A DNA stretch of 64,000 nt, from contig OX465105.1 in assembly GCA_949987565.1 (NCBI GenBank), positions 24,065,474-24,129,473 on the forward strand, given 5' to 3'. The stretch is from Luidia sarsii. Lineage: Eukaryota; Echinodermata; Asteroidea; Paxillosida; Luidiidae. Made by a program: the position numbers and the translations under genes. Position 1 is the first letter of the stretch, and each line of letters begins with the position of its first letter. Below, piece by piece: positions 40,647 through 52,600 of the stretch. The notes beneath the pieces were generated by a model, which searched no databases, was not told the DNA's origin, and saw nothing but the letters and a program-made list of their open reading frames with translations.

Positions 40647-43600
40647 CTGAATGTGGACAAAACGTCAAGACCGAGCCACTCACTCGTATATCTTCAAGAG
40701 AAAATTGACTTCTTTCAGCATTCTCACATCAAACTAAAATCGGCTTCAAACAAATGAAGGACCGCTGGTAACTTCAACCAGAGGTCTCTGGTTCGAATCC
40801 TGGCACAGTCAAACTCTCCTGGCGATTTTTTTACAAATCCAAATTACATTGCTTTACTCATGGAAATCTATATCGCCAATGCAAGTAGCCTGTAGAGTAT
40901 TGGTCCTCGCAAAGAAGTCATTTTCCCTGTAATATCATTAGTACCATAATTATAAAAGGCATACCTCATCGTAGAATATACAAGCATGCTTTGGAGAGAC
41001 ATAGTTGCAATGCCCAAAGTTGCTCAAGCAGACGTCCATGTCACTTCCTGGGTGTGGAGAAGAAAAACAAATTACGTGTCACACAATGAAGTTTTGGGAT
41101 CGTGTCAGACATCAGATCAACAGTCAAAAAGATCTTTAAAGCCCCTACACAACATTGGTAAGATCGAAAAACAGAAATGTTCACAGATTTACATGAAACT
41201 TAATATACAGTTTGAAGATGGTTTTAGTAGAAACCTCGCACTGAAATATTTCTGCCAAAATGCGTTATTTTCTGAGAAAAGAGTAAAAGAAATTGTTTAC
41301 GTCTCACCGAGATCTTAACTATTTTTTGGAACAGTACGGCGTTTAATGCTGCATTTTCGCGCAACAAATGAACCGGTTTTTCACTATTTTCTCGAGACTC
41401 GGTTGGCGGATTGAGCCGACATTTTCACAGGTGTGCTATTTCGTGCATATGTTGGATCAGACAACATATGGATGCTATTCTTTGACCTCGACCAATGTTG
41501 TGTAGGGGCTATAAAGCAAAGTGACTGGGAACTTAGAAGACAAAAAAACCGGGAAAATGGCAAGCTCAGATGGAAAAAAAAATGGAACGCAAAACCAAAT
41601 GTTTCGGTGATAAGACATCACACCATCTCCAAACCTCCAAACTGTGACCGTACTCACCGGTTCCTATATGCAACGTCCTGTAGCACATGGGCACCGGATT
41701 GGCCGGTACCCGGCTGGTCAGCGGACAGAACAGGGCTCTGGCGCGGATGCTATTGGTGAAGGTCGGGATGGACTTGGACGGCCCTATCGTATTGCTACTT
41801 GTGGTTGGTGTCGGACTATTGTGGACTAGATACTTCTTGATGGTGGAGGATGCAGCAGTAGGCTGTGATAGGAGGAGGGGAAAGCAGGCTCATCCAAATT
41901 AAATACAATCAGAAAAACTGCTTATTGTATCTTAATTCCTAAACCTTTAATAAATTAAACATATTTAATGTAATAGATGACCCATTTCTTCATTATTTTT
42001 TTATCAAACCCAATGTATTTATTGTTTATAGCTATGTAATAATACTGTAAATCTTAATCCATAACAGTTTTGTAAAAAAAATTATAAGCCTTTTATTTAT
42101 TTTAATGTAATGTAACGTCTACATATTGTTACAGCTTACGCAATTCCCCTTTTTTTGTGGCGAGCAAGCTGATTTAATAAACCATTTATCTATCTATCTA
42201 GTCCCTACCCGCTATAGATTCAAATCTATATTCTAATCTAGTCAAACAAAGGAAAAACTGACAGGGGAACTTTTGAACAAATTGAAAAATTGGCAAAGAA
42301 AACTTTTACATGATAGGGACTTGACAATGCTCTTACCACCTGAGCTATCTAGCCCTTAGATGGTGGCCTTCCCTAATAGTCAACTAGTCTAGTTTTCTTT
42401 GCCAATTTTTCAATCTATATTCTACTTGAATCTGCTGTTTTTGCTATCAAAGCCATCTATGCTTTGATTCATAGTTTTCTCTCAGTCTCTCAGTCTGTAT
42501 ATGAAGCCTTTCACAGTTACGGACAGACGGCAAACACGTCTACGATGACTCACCTTTTGAGGTAATAATTGTTGCAACCGTTGCCATGCCAATATTTGTA
42601 CCAGTCGCTCATCCAGTTTGCTAAGTTCTATATCTGAAGAATGTCGGGAAAAAAAAATCTTCAAATTACATTGCCACTTAGCACCAGGACCTCAGAATTC
42701 AGAGCACCAATGGTGTTCCCATGCGCCGGGCCGTCTGAATCCGACCACCACTATTGTCCAAGTTTTAAACCAAAAGTCTTTTCAGGCTTCCATAAAACAA
42801 TACGTAGCATGAAGCCACATAGATGCCCGATGGCACCAGTTTTGAGTCGCTTGCACACGTAGTATACTCATACTGATTTATTTCACAGGTATTGAATGTT
42901 GCCGATTGTTTAAAATGGCACATGATCCCAAAAACCTCAGTATGGAGGTCATGGAGCACTGAAAAGTAACCCGGGTACTAAGGGGTTAATCTCCCCCTCC
43001 ATTTTGGAGACTAGTATTTTGGTCACAGGGATGTAAGTGACCGACAAAGTCATTTCCCGAAAATCACCGACGGCCAATAAATTGTGCCACTGCGAGTGAG
43101 CGTTTACGCGACCGAGAGAAGCGATTGCGAGATTCACGGCAGGGGTGCAGACGCCCTTCAGTTTTTAGGGTTTGAACAGATAAAATTGAGCAGTTTGATA
43201 CACCAGTTTGACATTAAAAAAAATAGAAATAAAAAAAATAATTAAAAAAAAATAAAAAAATAAAAAAAAATAATAATAATAATAATAAAAAATAAAATCC
43301 ATGTCATTTTCGGGGGAAAAAAAAAATCACGCCATTTCCGGAAATCCAGAAATTTCCGGCAGTCTTACACCCCAGTGGTCATTCAGGTCAACAGTCTGTT
43401 TCCTTCCCTTCTCAGATAATATCGGTGATCTTACCTCCGTCTCCCTCCATGCAGGACTGCAGCGTGCTGTTCAGGTTGATGATCGCCGGCGACGTGCTGA
43501 GAGACGCCGGGGTCACCTTGGCAGCGACGGAGCCTCCGCTGCCGCACGCACTCACTCCCTTGCTGCCTGGGCCTGTCAGCGGACAACAAGAGCAACGGGG

Positions 43601-46600
43601 CGTGTTGGACGTCGGCAAAGACACTCGGACACGGGACAAGTCTCGGTTTCCTGGCATTCATCCCAATCCTGGCTTCCCGTAACGCACAGCTGACTCGAAC
43701 CAAAGTCTACTACTGTGTTATCAGGATTTTTTTCCTTTTCTTCATAAATACCATGCATCAGTGAGCACTACCCCAACGAAGCAACACTGCAACTGGTTCA
43801 CTGCACCACACAGCCTAACGCTCCACCGTCACTCAACTTACCATTGATAACCCATTGAACATTTGGATAGCTCTCTGCGCATTGCTCATTGTCTTACGAT
43901 TGCTCGTTAAGTTATAATGAGTTTGATGAAATCGACCGACTTGTCTAGGACTCACCTCCGTTGGAGACGGTGACAATCTTGGCCTGAACGGACTGGCCAT
44001 GCCCTCCGGCCGCCATTGCCGCGGCAACCTTGCCCCCCTGCAGCAACTTGGGTCCTTCCAGCCTTACCCCCGGGTGCACCGACTGGTCGCTGGTGGCCCG
44101 CGGTGCGCTCGGCCCGCCGGCCGGGCCCTTACCGGCCGCCGACGTCGACGTGGTGACGATCTTGCGGACGACGGCGGCGCCTGGATTGCCCGCGGCGTTG
44201 GGCAGCGACGGCCGCCCCAGCATGGAGCCGTTGACCGAGCTGGGGGAGTGCGTCTGCGTGACGGTATCGCCCTTGCTGGAGATGGTCACCACCTTGAGTC
44301 CGACGCTCCCGTGGTGCGGTACGCTCTCCACCCCGACCTTGGCCTTGACCACGGTGTGATTGACGGCGCCCGTCTCCTTGACCACGATGGTGCTCAGCGA
44401 CCCCTCCGCCTTCAAGGCAGCAGCCTTGGCGGCTGCCGCCGCCGCGGCCACGGGTCCGTTCTGCAAGGCCACCGGCCCGTTGGCTATCGTCTTCGGCCGG
44501 GCTTCCGCCTGCTGGCTCGCGGGCGAGTCCTTGGCGAGCGTCTCTGGTTTCCGGTCGCTTGGCGACGGGCCGGCGGCGGTAGTGGCTGGGCTGGGAGTCC
44601 TGCTCTTGGAGTGCACTACTTGGGAGGAGCTACTGGCCGAGGTGGTGATGGTGGCGGCAGCGGTGTTGGTGGTGCCGGGAGGTGGTGTTGGTAGGGGTGG
44701 TGAGGGGTTGGCGGGTATGCCTCTCATGAGGGAGGAGGTGGTGATGATCCTCTGCTTGACAGGCTCCTTGGGGAGCTGCTTCTTGACGATGTGCCTGGTG
44801 ATACTCGTCTGCAGCGCTATCACACTCTTCAACCACTGCCACATCAAAATAAAGGCATTCCAAAAATCCATGACTCAATGGTAAAAGTCCAAGAATTTTT
44901 CCAGAATTTTAGTCAAACGAATGGACATCACTGTATTGTCATTTCAATGTTTCTCAATTTGGCAATAGAAATAATTAAACAGTACAGTACAGTTTAGGTC
45001 CTCATTTTGAAGCTTTAGGCTTCATATGAGTCAGGACTCCTAGGAGCCTGGTGAAACCAGTCTTCGACTGTGTTTCTCTTTTAATCTGCTCAATAGAAAG
45101 ATCACCCAGTAGTCCTGAGATACCTATCCAGGGATCTCGATAGTATGGGACTCTAGGGATAAAAAATAAACTAAGCTTGGTCAAATTTGTATTTTCCCTA
45201 CGACATATATGAGCTATGTATTTCAGATACTGAACATTAATTCAAATATATCATAAACAGACATAAATAGTTCTAAATATTTAGATTTTCAATTTACAAA
45301 TTCCACGACTTTTCCAGGTTTTCAACAACTTTTCCAGGTTTTTCAATGACTTCTGGGTTTTCAATTACTTTTCCAGTAATTTCCCATGACTTTTCCAGGT
45401 TTTTCCCATGTCTTTTCCAGGTTTTTCCCATGTCTTTTCCAGGTTTTTCCCATGACTTTTTCCAGGTTTTTCCCATGACTTTTCCAGGTTTTTCCCATGA
45501 CTTTTCCAGATTTTTCCCATGACTTTTCCAGGTTTTTCCCATGACATTTTCATGCTTTTCCATATCTTTTCCAGATTTTCAACGACTTTTGCCAAGGGTT
45601 TTCCCATGACCGCAGCAAACCCTCGTGAAATCACCCAATGCCAGTCCCACGTTTACCTCTTCTTGCTCCTCGGGCGAGCAGACGGGATCGCGGGTCCGCA
45701 GCCCCTCGGGCACCATGCAGACCAGCCGGGGCCGCTCGTTGGGGAGGGGCAGCATTGGGGGCGGCAGGGCGTAGTGGCACTTGACAGCGTTGGGCACCCG
45801 CACGGTGGGCCGCCTGGCGGGGCGGTCTGCCTTCTTCCTCCGGGGCGGGCCACTGCCCCGTGCCTGGTGCATGAAGCGTAGCTTGACGGCGTGCTGGTCC
45901 AGGCGGCCGTGAAAGTCGTTGAGGATGCGACAGCGCTCTGTGTACTGCACACCTTGGAACTCAGGCTATAAAGAAGTAAAGAAAAAAGAATAATAAATGA
46001 GATTTTTGTATTATCATTGTTTAAAAAATATTTACTTTCTACAAACAAAGGAAAAACTGACTAGGAACTTTTGAACAAATTGAAAAATTGGCAAATAATG
46101 AACTTTTTTTTAATTGTTAATTTGGTTAAAATTATTTTCTTCAAAATGGCTACAAAAACTTTGACTGGACCCGATCGGGACTTGAACCAGAGACTTCTGG
46201 ATTAACATACCAGTGCTCTTCCATGTGAGCTATCCAGCTCTTAGATGGTGGCCTTCCCTTACAGTCAACTAGTCATTGCCAGGGTGTTTCAGGGATCACG
46301 CCCCGTATTCATTCAGGTGCAAACAACCAATTGTTATAGGCACTTTTGAACAAATTGAAAAATTGGCAAAGAATTTTCTTTCTTTTAATTGTTATTTTTT
46401 GTTTTAATTGGTTTCTTAAAAGTGGCAAAGACTTTAACTGGACCAGAACTTGAACCCAAGACCTCTGGTTTGGTACACCAGTGCTCTTCCATCTGAGCTA
46501 TCCAGCCCTCAGGTGATGGCCTTCCCTTATAGTCAACTAGTCTTTGGCACACCAGTGCTCTTCCATCTGAGCTATCCAGCCCTCAGACGATGGCCTTCCC

Positions 46601-49600
46601 AAATAGTCAACTAGTCTTTGGCACACCAGTGCTCTTCCATCTGAGCTATCCAGCCCTCAGATGATGGCCTTCCCAAATAGTCAACTAGTCTTTGCCAGGA
46701 TGGGCAAGTCAAAAGCAATTCAACCATTAACCTCGCCGTGCATCTCCAGGGATCACGCCTGCGCTTATTCTAAACCCTTTCCAGGGGGACCGAGCCCTGT
46801 GAGTGAAGCAGCACTCAATCCCAGACTCAGTCACTACTCACCAGCGAGTGTTCAGGATGGTTGGGGCACATCCACCTCCCCGTTGGCATGGCAGTGAGGG
46901 GAGGGTCGATGCAGTCTTTGTGGAACAGCAGAGGGCAGTAGTCACACTGGATCAACGGACTTGTGCGACAACTCCTGAAAAAAGGAAGAAAAAAACAAAC
47001 AAAAATAACCACAGATAAAGAACCAATCACCAATTTATCATAAGTGGAAAGCTGTCGATCTAACTGCAATATAACTGTTTTGAAAAAATGGCGCAAAAAA
47101 AAAATAACAAGTGGACTGGGACTTGAACCCAAGACCCCTGACCCCTGTGGGGCCACCAGCCCACTGACCCTGCAGTTTCAGGTAGCCCAGTGCACTTTTA
47201 GGCAGCCACTGGAAATCGGGACCTTTTATAGAAGTCAAACACTGAGCTTTAAAGAGTCTCTGGGAAACATGATGATCCATTTCTGACTCCACTCAGAGAA
47301 AAAGAAGCTTGCCAATATGTCTGTACACTTCAGATCCCTTAGATGACTTACTTGCTGCACTGGAAGCAGACCTTGGCAGGCAGGGGAACCAGACCGTTGT
47401 CCAATTCGTGCGGTTTCTTGTAATTCTTGGAGAGTTCCTCTTTCCGCTTTTTCCTTGTGCTTCCTGCATCGGACAATGTCAGAATGAAGGGTCACGTAAA
47501 CTGAGCAAGGGCCACTCTCACTTTCAGCACTCTTTCAGCACTCACGTTTGCGTTGGCACAAAAAAAAGCCCTGCTTACTCAAATCAGAGATTGCTGGCCA
47601 AAGTGCATTCATTTCGTGGCAAACAAACAGCGGACAGCTTCAAGAAAAACAGCAGTGAACAACACACACAAAAAATGTGGAGCCTAGTAATATCCTAGTT
47701 GAACCAGGGAAGAGTTTTTATGCTTGATTGTCATAAAAAAAAAATGAGGTCCCACAATGCACCTCAGAGAGATCTACGAGGAGAGTGGCAACCCCCCCCC
47801 CCCCCCGTCTACCCACCGCCCCGCCCTCCTCGACCACTGACCTGGCAGAGGGGCAAAGGTCATGAAGCTACTGGGCAGCCCAAACTGGACGGGGTTCTGG
47901 ATTTCCGCCGCCTTGACCAGCATCTGAAAGGGGTCCTTGATTTCGCCGACGTGCTTCGGACTGTCGGGGGCCTCTCGGTCCGCCACGTCTCGGGCCGCGA
48001 CCTCTCTCGCCGCGACGGCCGCTGCTGCCTCCTCCTTGTCAACCCGCTCCGCTCTGTCCGCGGCGCTGACCCGCAGGCCCTCCCTCTTGGGCCGGCCAGA
48101 CTCCGGCTCCCTGGTCGGCTCCGTCTGGCCGCGGTGCTCCGGGACCGCCCGGCCGTCCCTCTTGGCCTCCAGTCGGGCCAGTCGGGTCCTGGTGGTGGGG
48201 GCCGAGGTCGGGGGCTGGTCGTCGGTCGTCGTCGTCGTCGTCGTCGCCGTTGGCACGGCGGCGACCGGGGTGCCGGGCCTGCCCGGCTGTCCCTTGGACT
48301 GCTGGACCTCCTTCTGCGCTTCCCTGGAAACCAGACCAGAAGATAAATCCTCAAACGGTTCAAACTGGGAACCAGACCGGAAGATAAACCCTCAAATAGT
48401 CCAAACTGGGAACCAGACCAGAAGATAAACCCTCAAACGGTTCAAACTGGGAACCAGACCAGAAGATAAACCCTCAAACAGTTCAAACTGGAAACCAGAC
48501 CAGAAGATAAACCCTCAAATAGTTCAAACTGGGAACCAGACCGGAAGAAAAACCCTCAAATAGTTCAAACTGGGAACCAGACCGATAGATAAACCCTTAA
48601 ATAGTTCAAACTGGGAACCAGACCGCAAGATAAACCCCTCAAATAGTCCAAACTGGGAACCAGACCGGAAGATAAACCCTCAAACGACTCAAACTGGGAA
48701 CCAGACCGCAAGATAAACCCTCCAATAGTCCAAACTGGGAACCAGACCGGAAGATAAACCCTCAAACAACTCAAACTGGGAACCAGACCAAAAGATAAAC
48801 CCTCACATAGTCCAAACTGGGAACCAGACCGGAAGATAAACCCTCAAACAGTTCAGACATTTCAGGCACACTGTCACATCTCCGAGCATATTTCAAGCCA
48901 ATCTAATCGTTAAAATTTGACATTTAAACTAGGCAATGAATCTTATCTCAAATAGATCGTACTGAACACCTCGACTACCGAGCTGATCAGGGTAGTACGG
49001 TTGATTTGAATTTGTCGCAATTTGCATGACAATTTTGAAAAATGACAAGGAAAAATTATGACTGGACTAAACGCTTGTAGTGTCTGAGCTATCCAGCCAA
49101 TAGAAGGTGGCCTTCCAGAACAGGTGTGAGTGGGTGGGGTGGCATCAGTCAGAAGAATTTAACCACCTCCAGGGATTTTGTCTAACCTCCATGAATGCGA
49201 GTCAGGCTTTCCTCAGAACCTCACTGGGATTACTGACACTGCAACCTCGTGAGCACGTTCTTTACGATTCTACTGCAGTGGCATTGTAAGCCGCAGCCGT
49301 GGGGGCAATTTTGGGCTCGACGGGGAGAGCCAGGTCACTCACTTGTACGCCTGCAACTGCACCAGCCTCAGGCACGGCTTGTTCTCCCTCATCAGGCGAT
49401 CGTTCAGCCGCATCGTTGGCTTCATGGGCGGGGCCGTCGCCTTGGCGACGGCTGCGACGGGCGGGACCTTGCCGGTCGCCACGGGCTGCTTGGCTGCCTT
49501 CTCCTTCTCCGACTTGGTGGAGGTCACAGAACTGGTGTCGTCGTCTTGCGGCTGGGGAAAGAGGAAGAGGAGCAGGACACCATCTTGTCAGACTTAAAGT

Positions 49601-52600
49601 GATATACATTTACAAAAATGTTGCAAACTGCTTACTGACTTAAATTACAAAAATGCAAATCTCAAAGTTTAGTGGGCCTGACGTTTCGATCCTAGCAGGA
49701 CCTTTCTCAAAGGCAGAGACTCTGCCTTTGAGAAAGGTCCTGCTACATTGTAGGATCGAAACGTCGGGCCCACTAAATTTTGACATCTTGTCAGACGTTA
49801 ACACCACCAACCAGGCATTGCCACTGACACTATCTTTCTTCGTCTGTGGACGCCCATAGATGACCAAATATCGGGAACGTTTGGATGAAAAAAGGGCCTA
49901 CCGTGCGTAAACTGTAAGAAAGCGTCATAGATACATGTATGTCATGATGTTTTGCGTCGAGGAATGTAATTCAATGACATATCTATGATGCAACGCGGTG
50001 CCCACCGCTATACATTATTCGAATCCACCACATGACCTCGACCAGCTCCGTGGTCCAGTGGTTAAGACGTCCGTACTAGAATTCGGGAGTCGTGGGTTCG
50101 AATCCCGCCAGAGCTGCCTGAAATATTTTTATCAGGCACCGGGCAAAGCCCTGAGCATTCAGTGTTTATCACGTCGTGTAAGAAAGCGCTCGAGCATTAT
50201 TCATAATTCGTAAGTACTGTCATTCATGTATTTGGCACCACTCCAGACTGGCATGCTGTAACGATTCCTGATCAGCCAGCCGTGGCCGTGCATGGACAGG
50301 TGGAAGCTTATTATCGCATATTCATGAGGCTGAGGTCAAGCTAAACTCGGGAGTGAACGAACTGCACATGCATCTTCTTTTGACCTCTAAGTCAGGGCAT
50401 AATTTCATAAATGACAACCTTTCTTCTTTAGGATAGGGAGAACATAAAAAGATCAATTCCGTTTTATTGTTTTCGTTTATTTATTTCGTTTATTTATTAT
50501 GACACTACACCATGATGCATCTCGTAAGATAGAAACACTACCTAACTACGTGTACAGTATGTCTCACTTGCCCTTCATTCTATTACTACGAAGCATCAAT
50601 TTTCTAGAAACCCGGTCATAAATAATTTGAGGTAGTCTGAGGCCTTATCCTGCAATCCACTGAATTATACACACATGCATCTTACAGTACACTGCACTCA
50701 TAGTGTATTTTGTACAATAAATAAGTCATCCTACACATAGCATGCCTACTACGGAGTTGGTGGTTAATATTCCATCGAAAGGGAAATGAACACTGCCTAA
50801 GTGTACTTCAAGGAGGCTTGAGCAGTCTCCCACATGTAACTGGTCAAAAACTGGCGTGGTGCTTTTTTTTTACCCACAGCGGAAAACAAAATACTCGGGG
50901 AGGTCAGAGGATACTGAAGGAACATTCACGTGACATACATATAAATGCACATGCCACACGGAGCACCAGGAATTATGTGGACAGGTCACGTGAGATTTCA
51001 CAAGGATTAGCTGCGATCTGTGCCAGTGATAGGACGGCAAGATGAACTGTACAGGCATGTGTAGCCTTAACCAGACCACAGCAGAGCCATTCCAGGTGTC
51101 TCCCTCCTTGATATTACAACTAGGTACAATTGTGTGCACTGTTGCCATTGTCAGCAAGTGCATTGTTCATTTCGGCCTGCAAGACCATTTGGGAAGGCCG
51201 CCATCTAAGGGCTGGATAGCTCAGATGGTTAGAATGCTAGTACGCAACACCAGAGGTCTCGGGTTCAACTCCCAGTCGAGTCAAAAGTTGTCTTTTCCCA
51301 GTACATTGCCACTTTAAGACCGCGTCAAAAACTGGGCTTACAGAGCTACTACGTGTACGTGTACAGCAATTGTTTTGTTAGCAGTGCATATCTGTACAAG
51401 TTTCTTCAGTGAGAATTTTTGTAGGAGGCTTGCATAGGGGGTTTTGCGGTGCAAATGATTTTTACGGCGCCTTGGTGCGCATAATCTATCACGTGGGGCT
51501 CTGGGACGAGCCCTGAAAACTTCATTCCACTAACGGTTAACCGGACTGAGGAATCTGGGTTCTCCGTTCATCAATAAAAGATCAATTGACTAATGGAGCG
51601 GTAATAAATCGTTCCCATACTTTAGTGACTTGACCCACATAATATACATGGCCTTTTCCGACTGTGCTAAGAACAATGACAGCAACTCTGTACAGATCCT
51701 ATGAAAGGATTACAAATAAAAACTCTTTACCTTCTTGGTTGACATCAACCAAGGAATGGCCCAAAAAATATCCATCAAAAAAAGAGTCAGGACAAAAAAT
51801 AAGGTAGCGTAAATTTATTCCCAAAGTTACTTGTATTGCATACTGCTTACTGTAAAACCTCAAACCTACAAGTATGAATGATATTGGGGTTTTTTAGACT
51901 TAAAAAATCATGCTAGGGGTGAAATGTCAGGCCCTCTTTATGTATAAAATGTAAATTAAATCTGTAATTAACTTAAATCTGTCATTAAGTCCTTACAGAG
52001 ATTGTATTATTCATGTATAAGTAACTTCAGGTGACTACATTTTTATGGGGGGGCCTGATGTTTCTTCAGGTAATCGGGTCTGTAATCTTTCTATTAGGAG
52101 TCGAACAAATATAGGAAACAAATCAGGGAAAAACTGACTGGGAGCTTTTAAGCAATTTTGAAAAAATTGCAGAGAAAACTTTGACTGGACCAGGACTTGA
52201 ACCTACATGTAAGACCTCCGGTTGTGCGTACCAGCGCTCTTACCATCTGAGCTACCCAGCCCTTTGATGGCAGCCTTCTCAAATAGTCAACAAATCTTTG
52301 CTTGGGAGATTTGCTGAGCTTTCTCTCAGCACCATTCTTTGGCTCTTGCGAATGTTGTTCGTGCATTCTCTCTTGCCTTTAAATTTCAAAAAGATTTGCA
52401 GTTGGCACAGTGTTGTCCATGTCCATGTTGGAATATCCCACGGGCTGGACCTCACGATCACCAAGGCTCTGCGGTAATGCACCGAGAGGCTGTCCAGTCA
52501 AAATCTCCCTGTGTAACTCAAGCTGGTAAGCCATCAAGCACCGCACTTTCTGCTGCCATTGGGGCAAGAAACTCGGACAATTTTTCAATTTGTGCCAGGG

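Noticed and set aside
49671..49786. Possible hammerhead ribozyme in the GAAACGTC repeats
   Set aside because: The GAAAC and GTC blocks are suggestive, but the required CUGANGA core reads CTGCTAG in all copies, so the catalytic core is absent.
50045..50116. Functional tRNA gene
   Set aside because: The A and B boxes and outer stem are good, but the anticodon stem is weak and no clear anticodon loop can be drawn. Listed only as tRNA-like.
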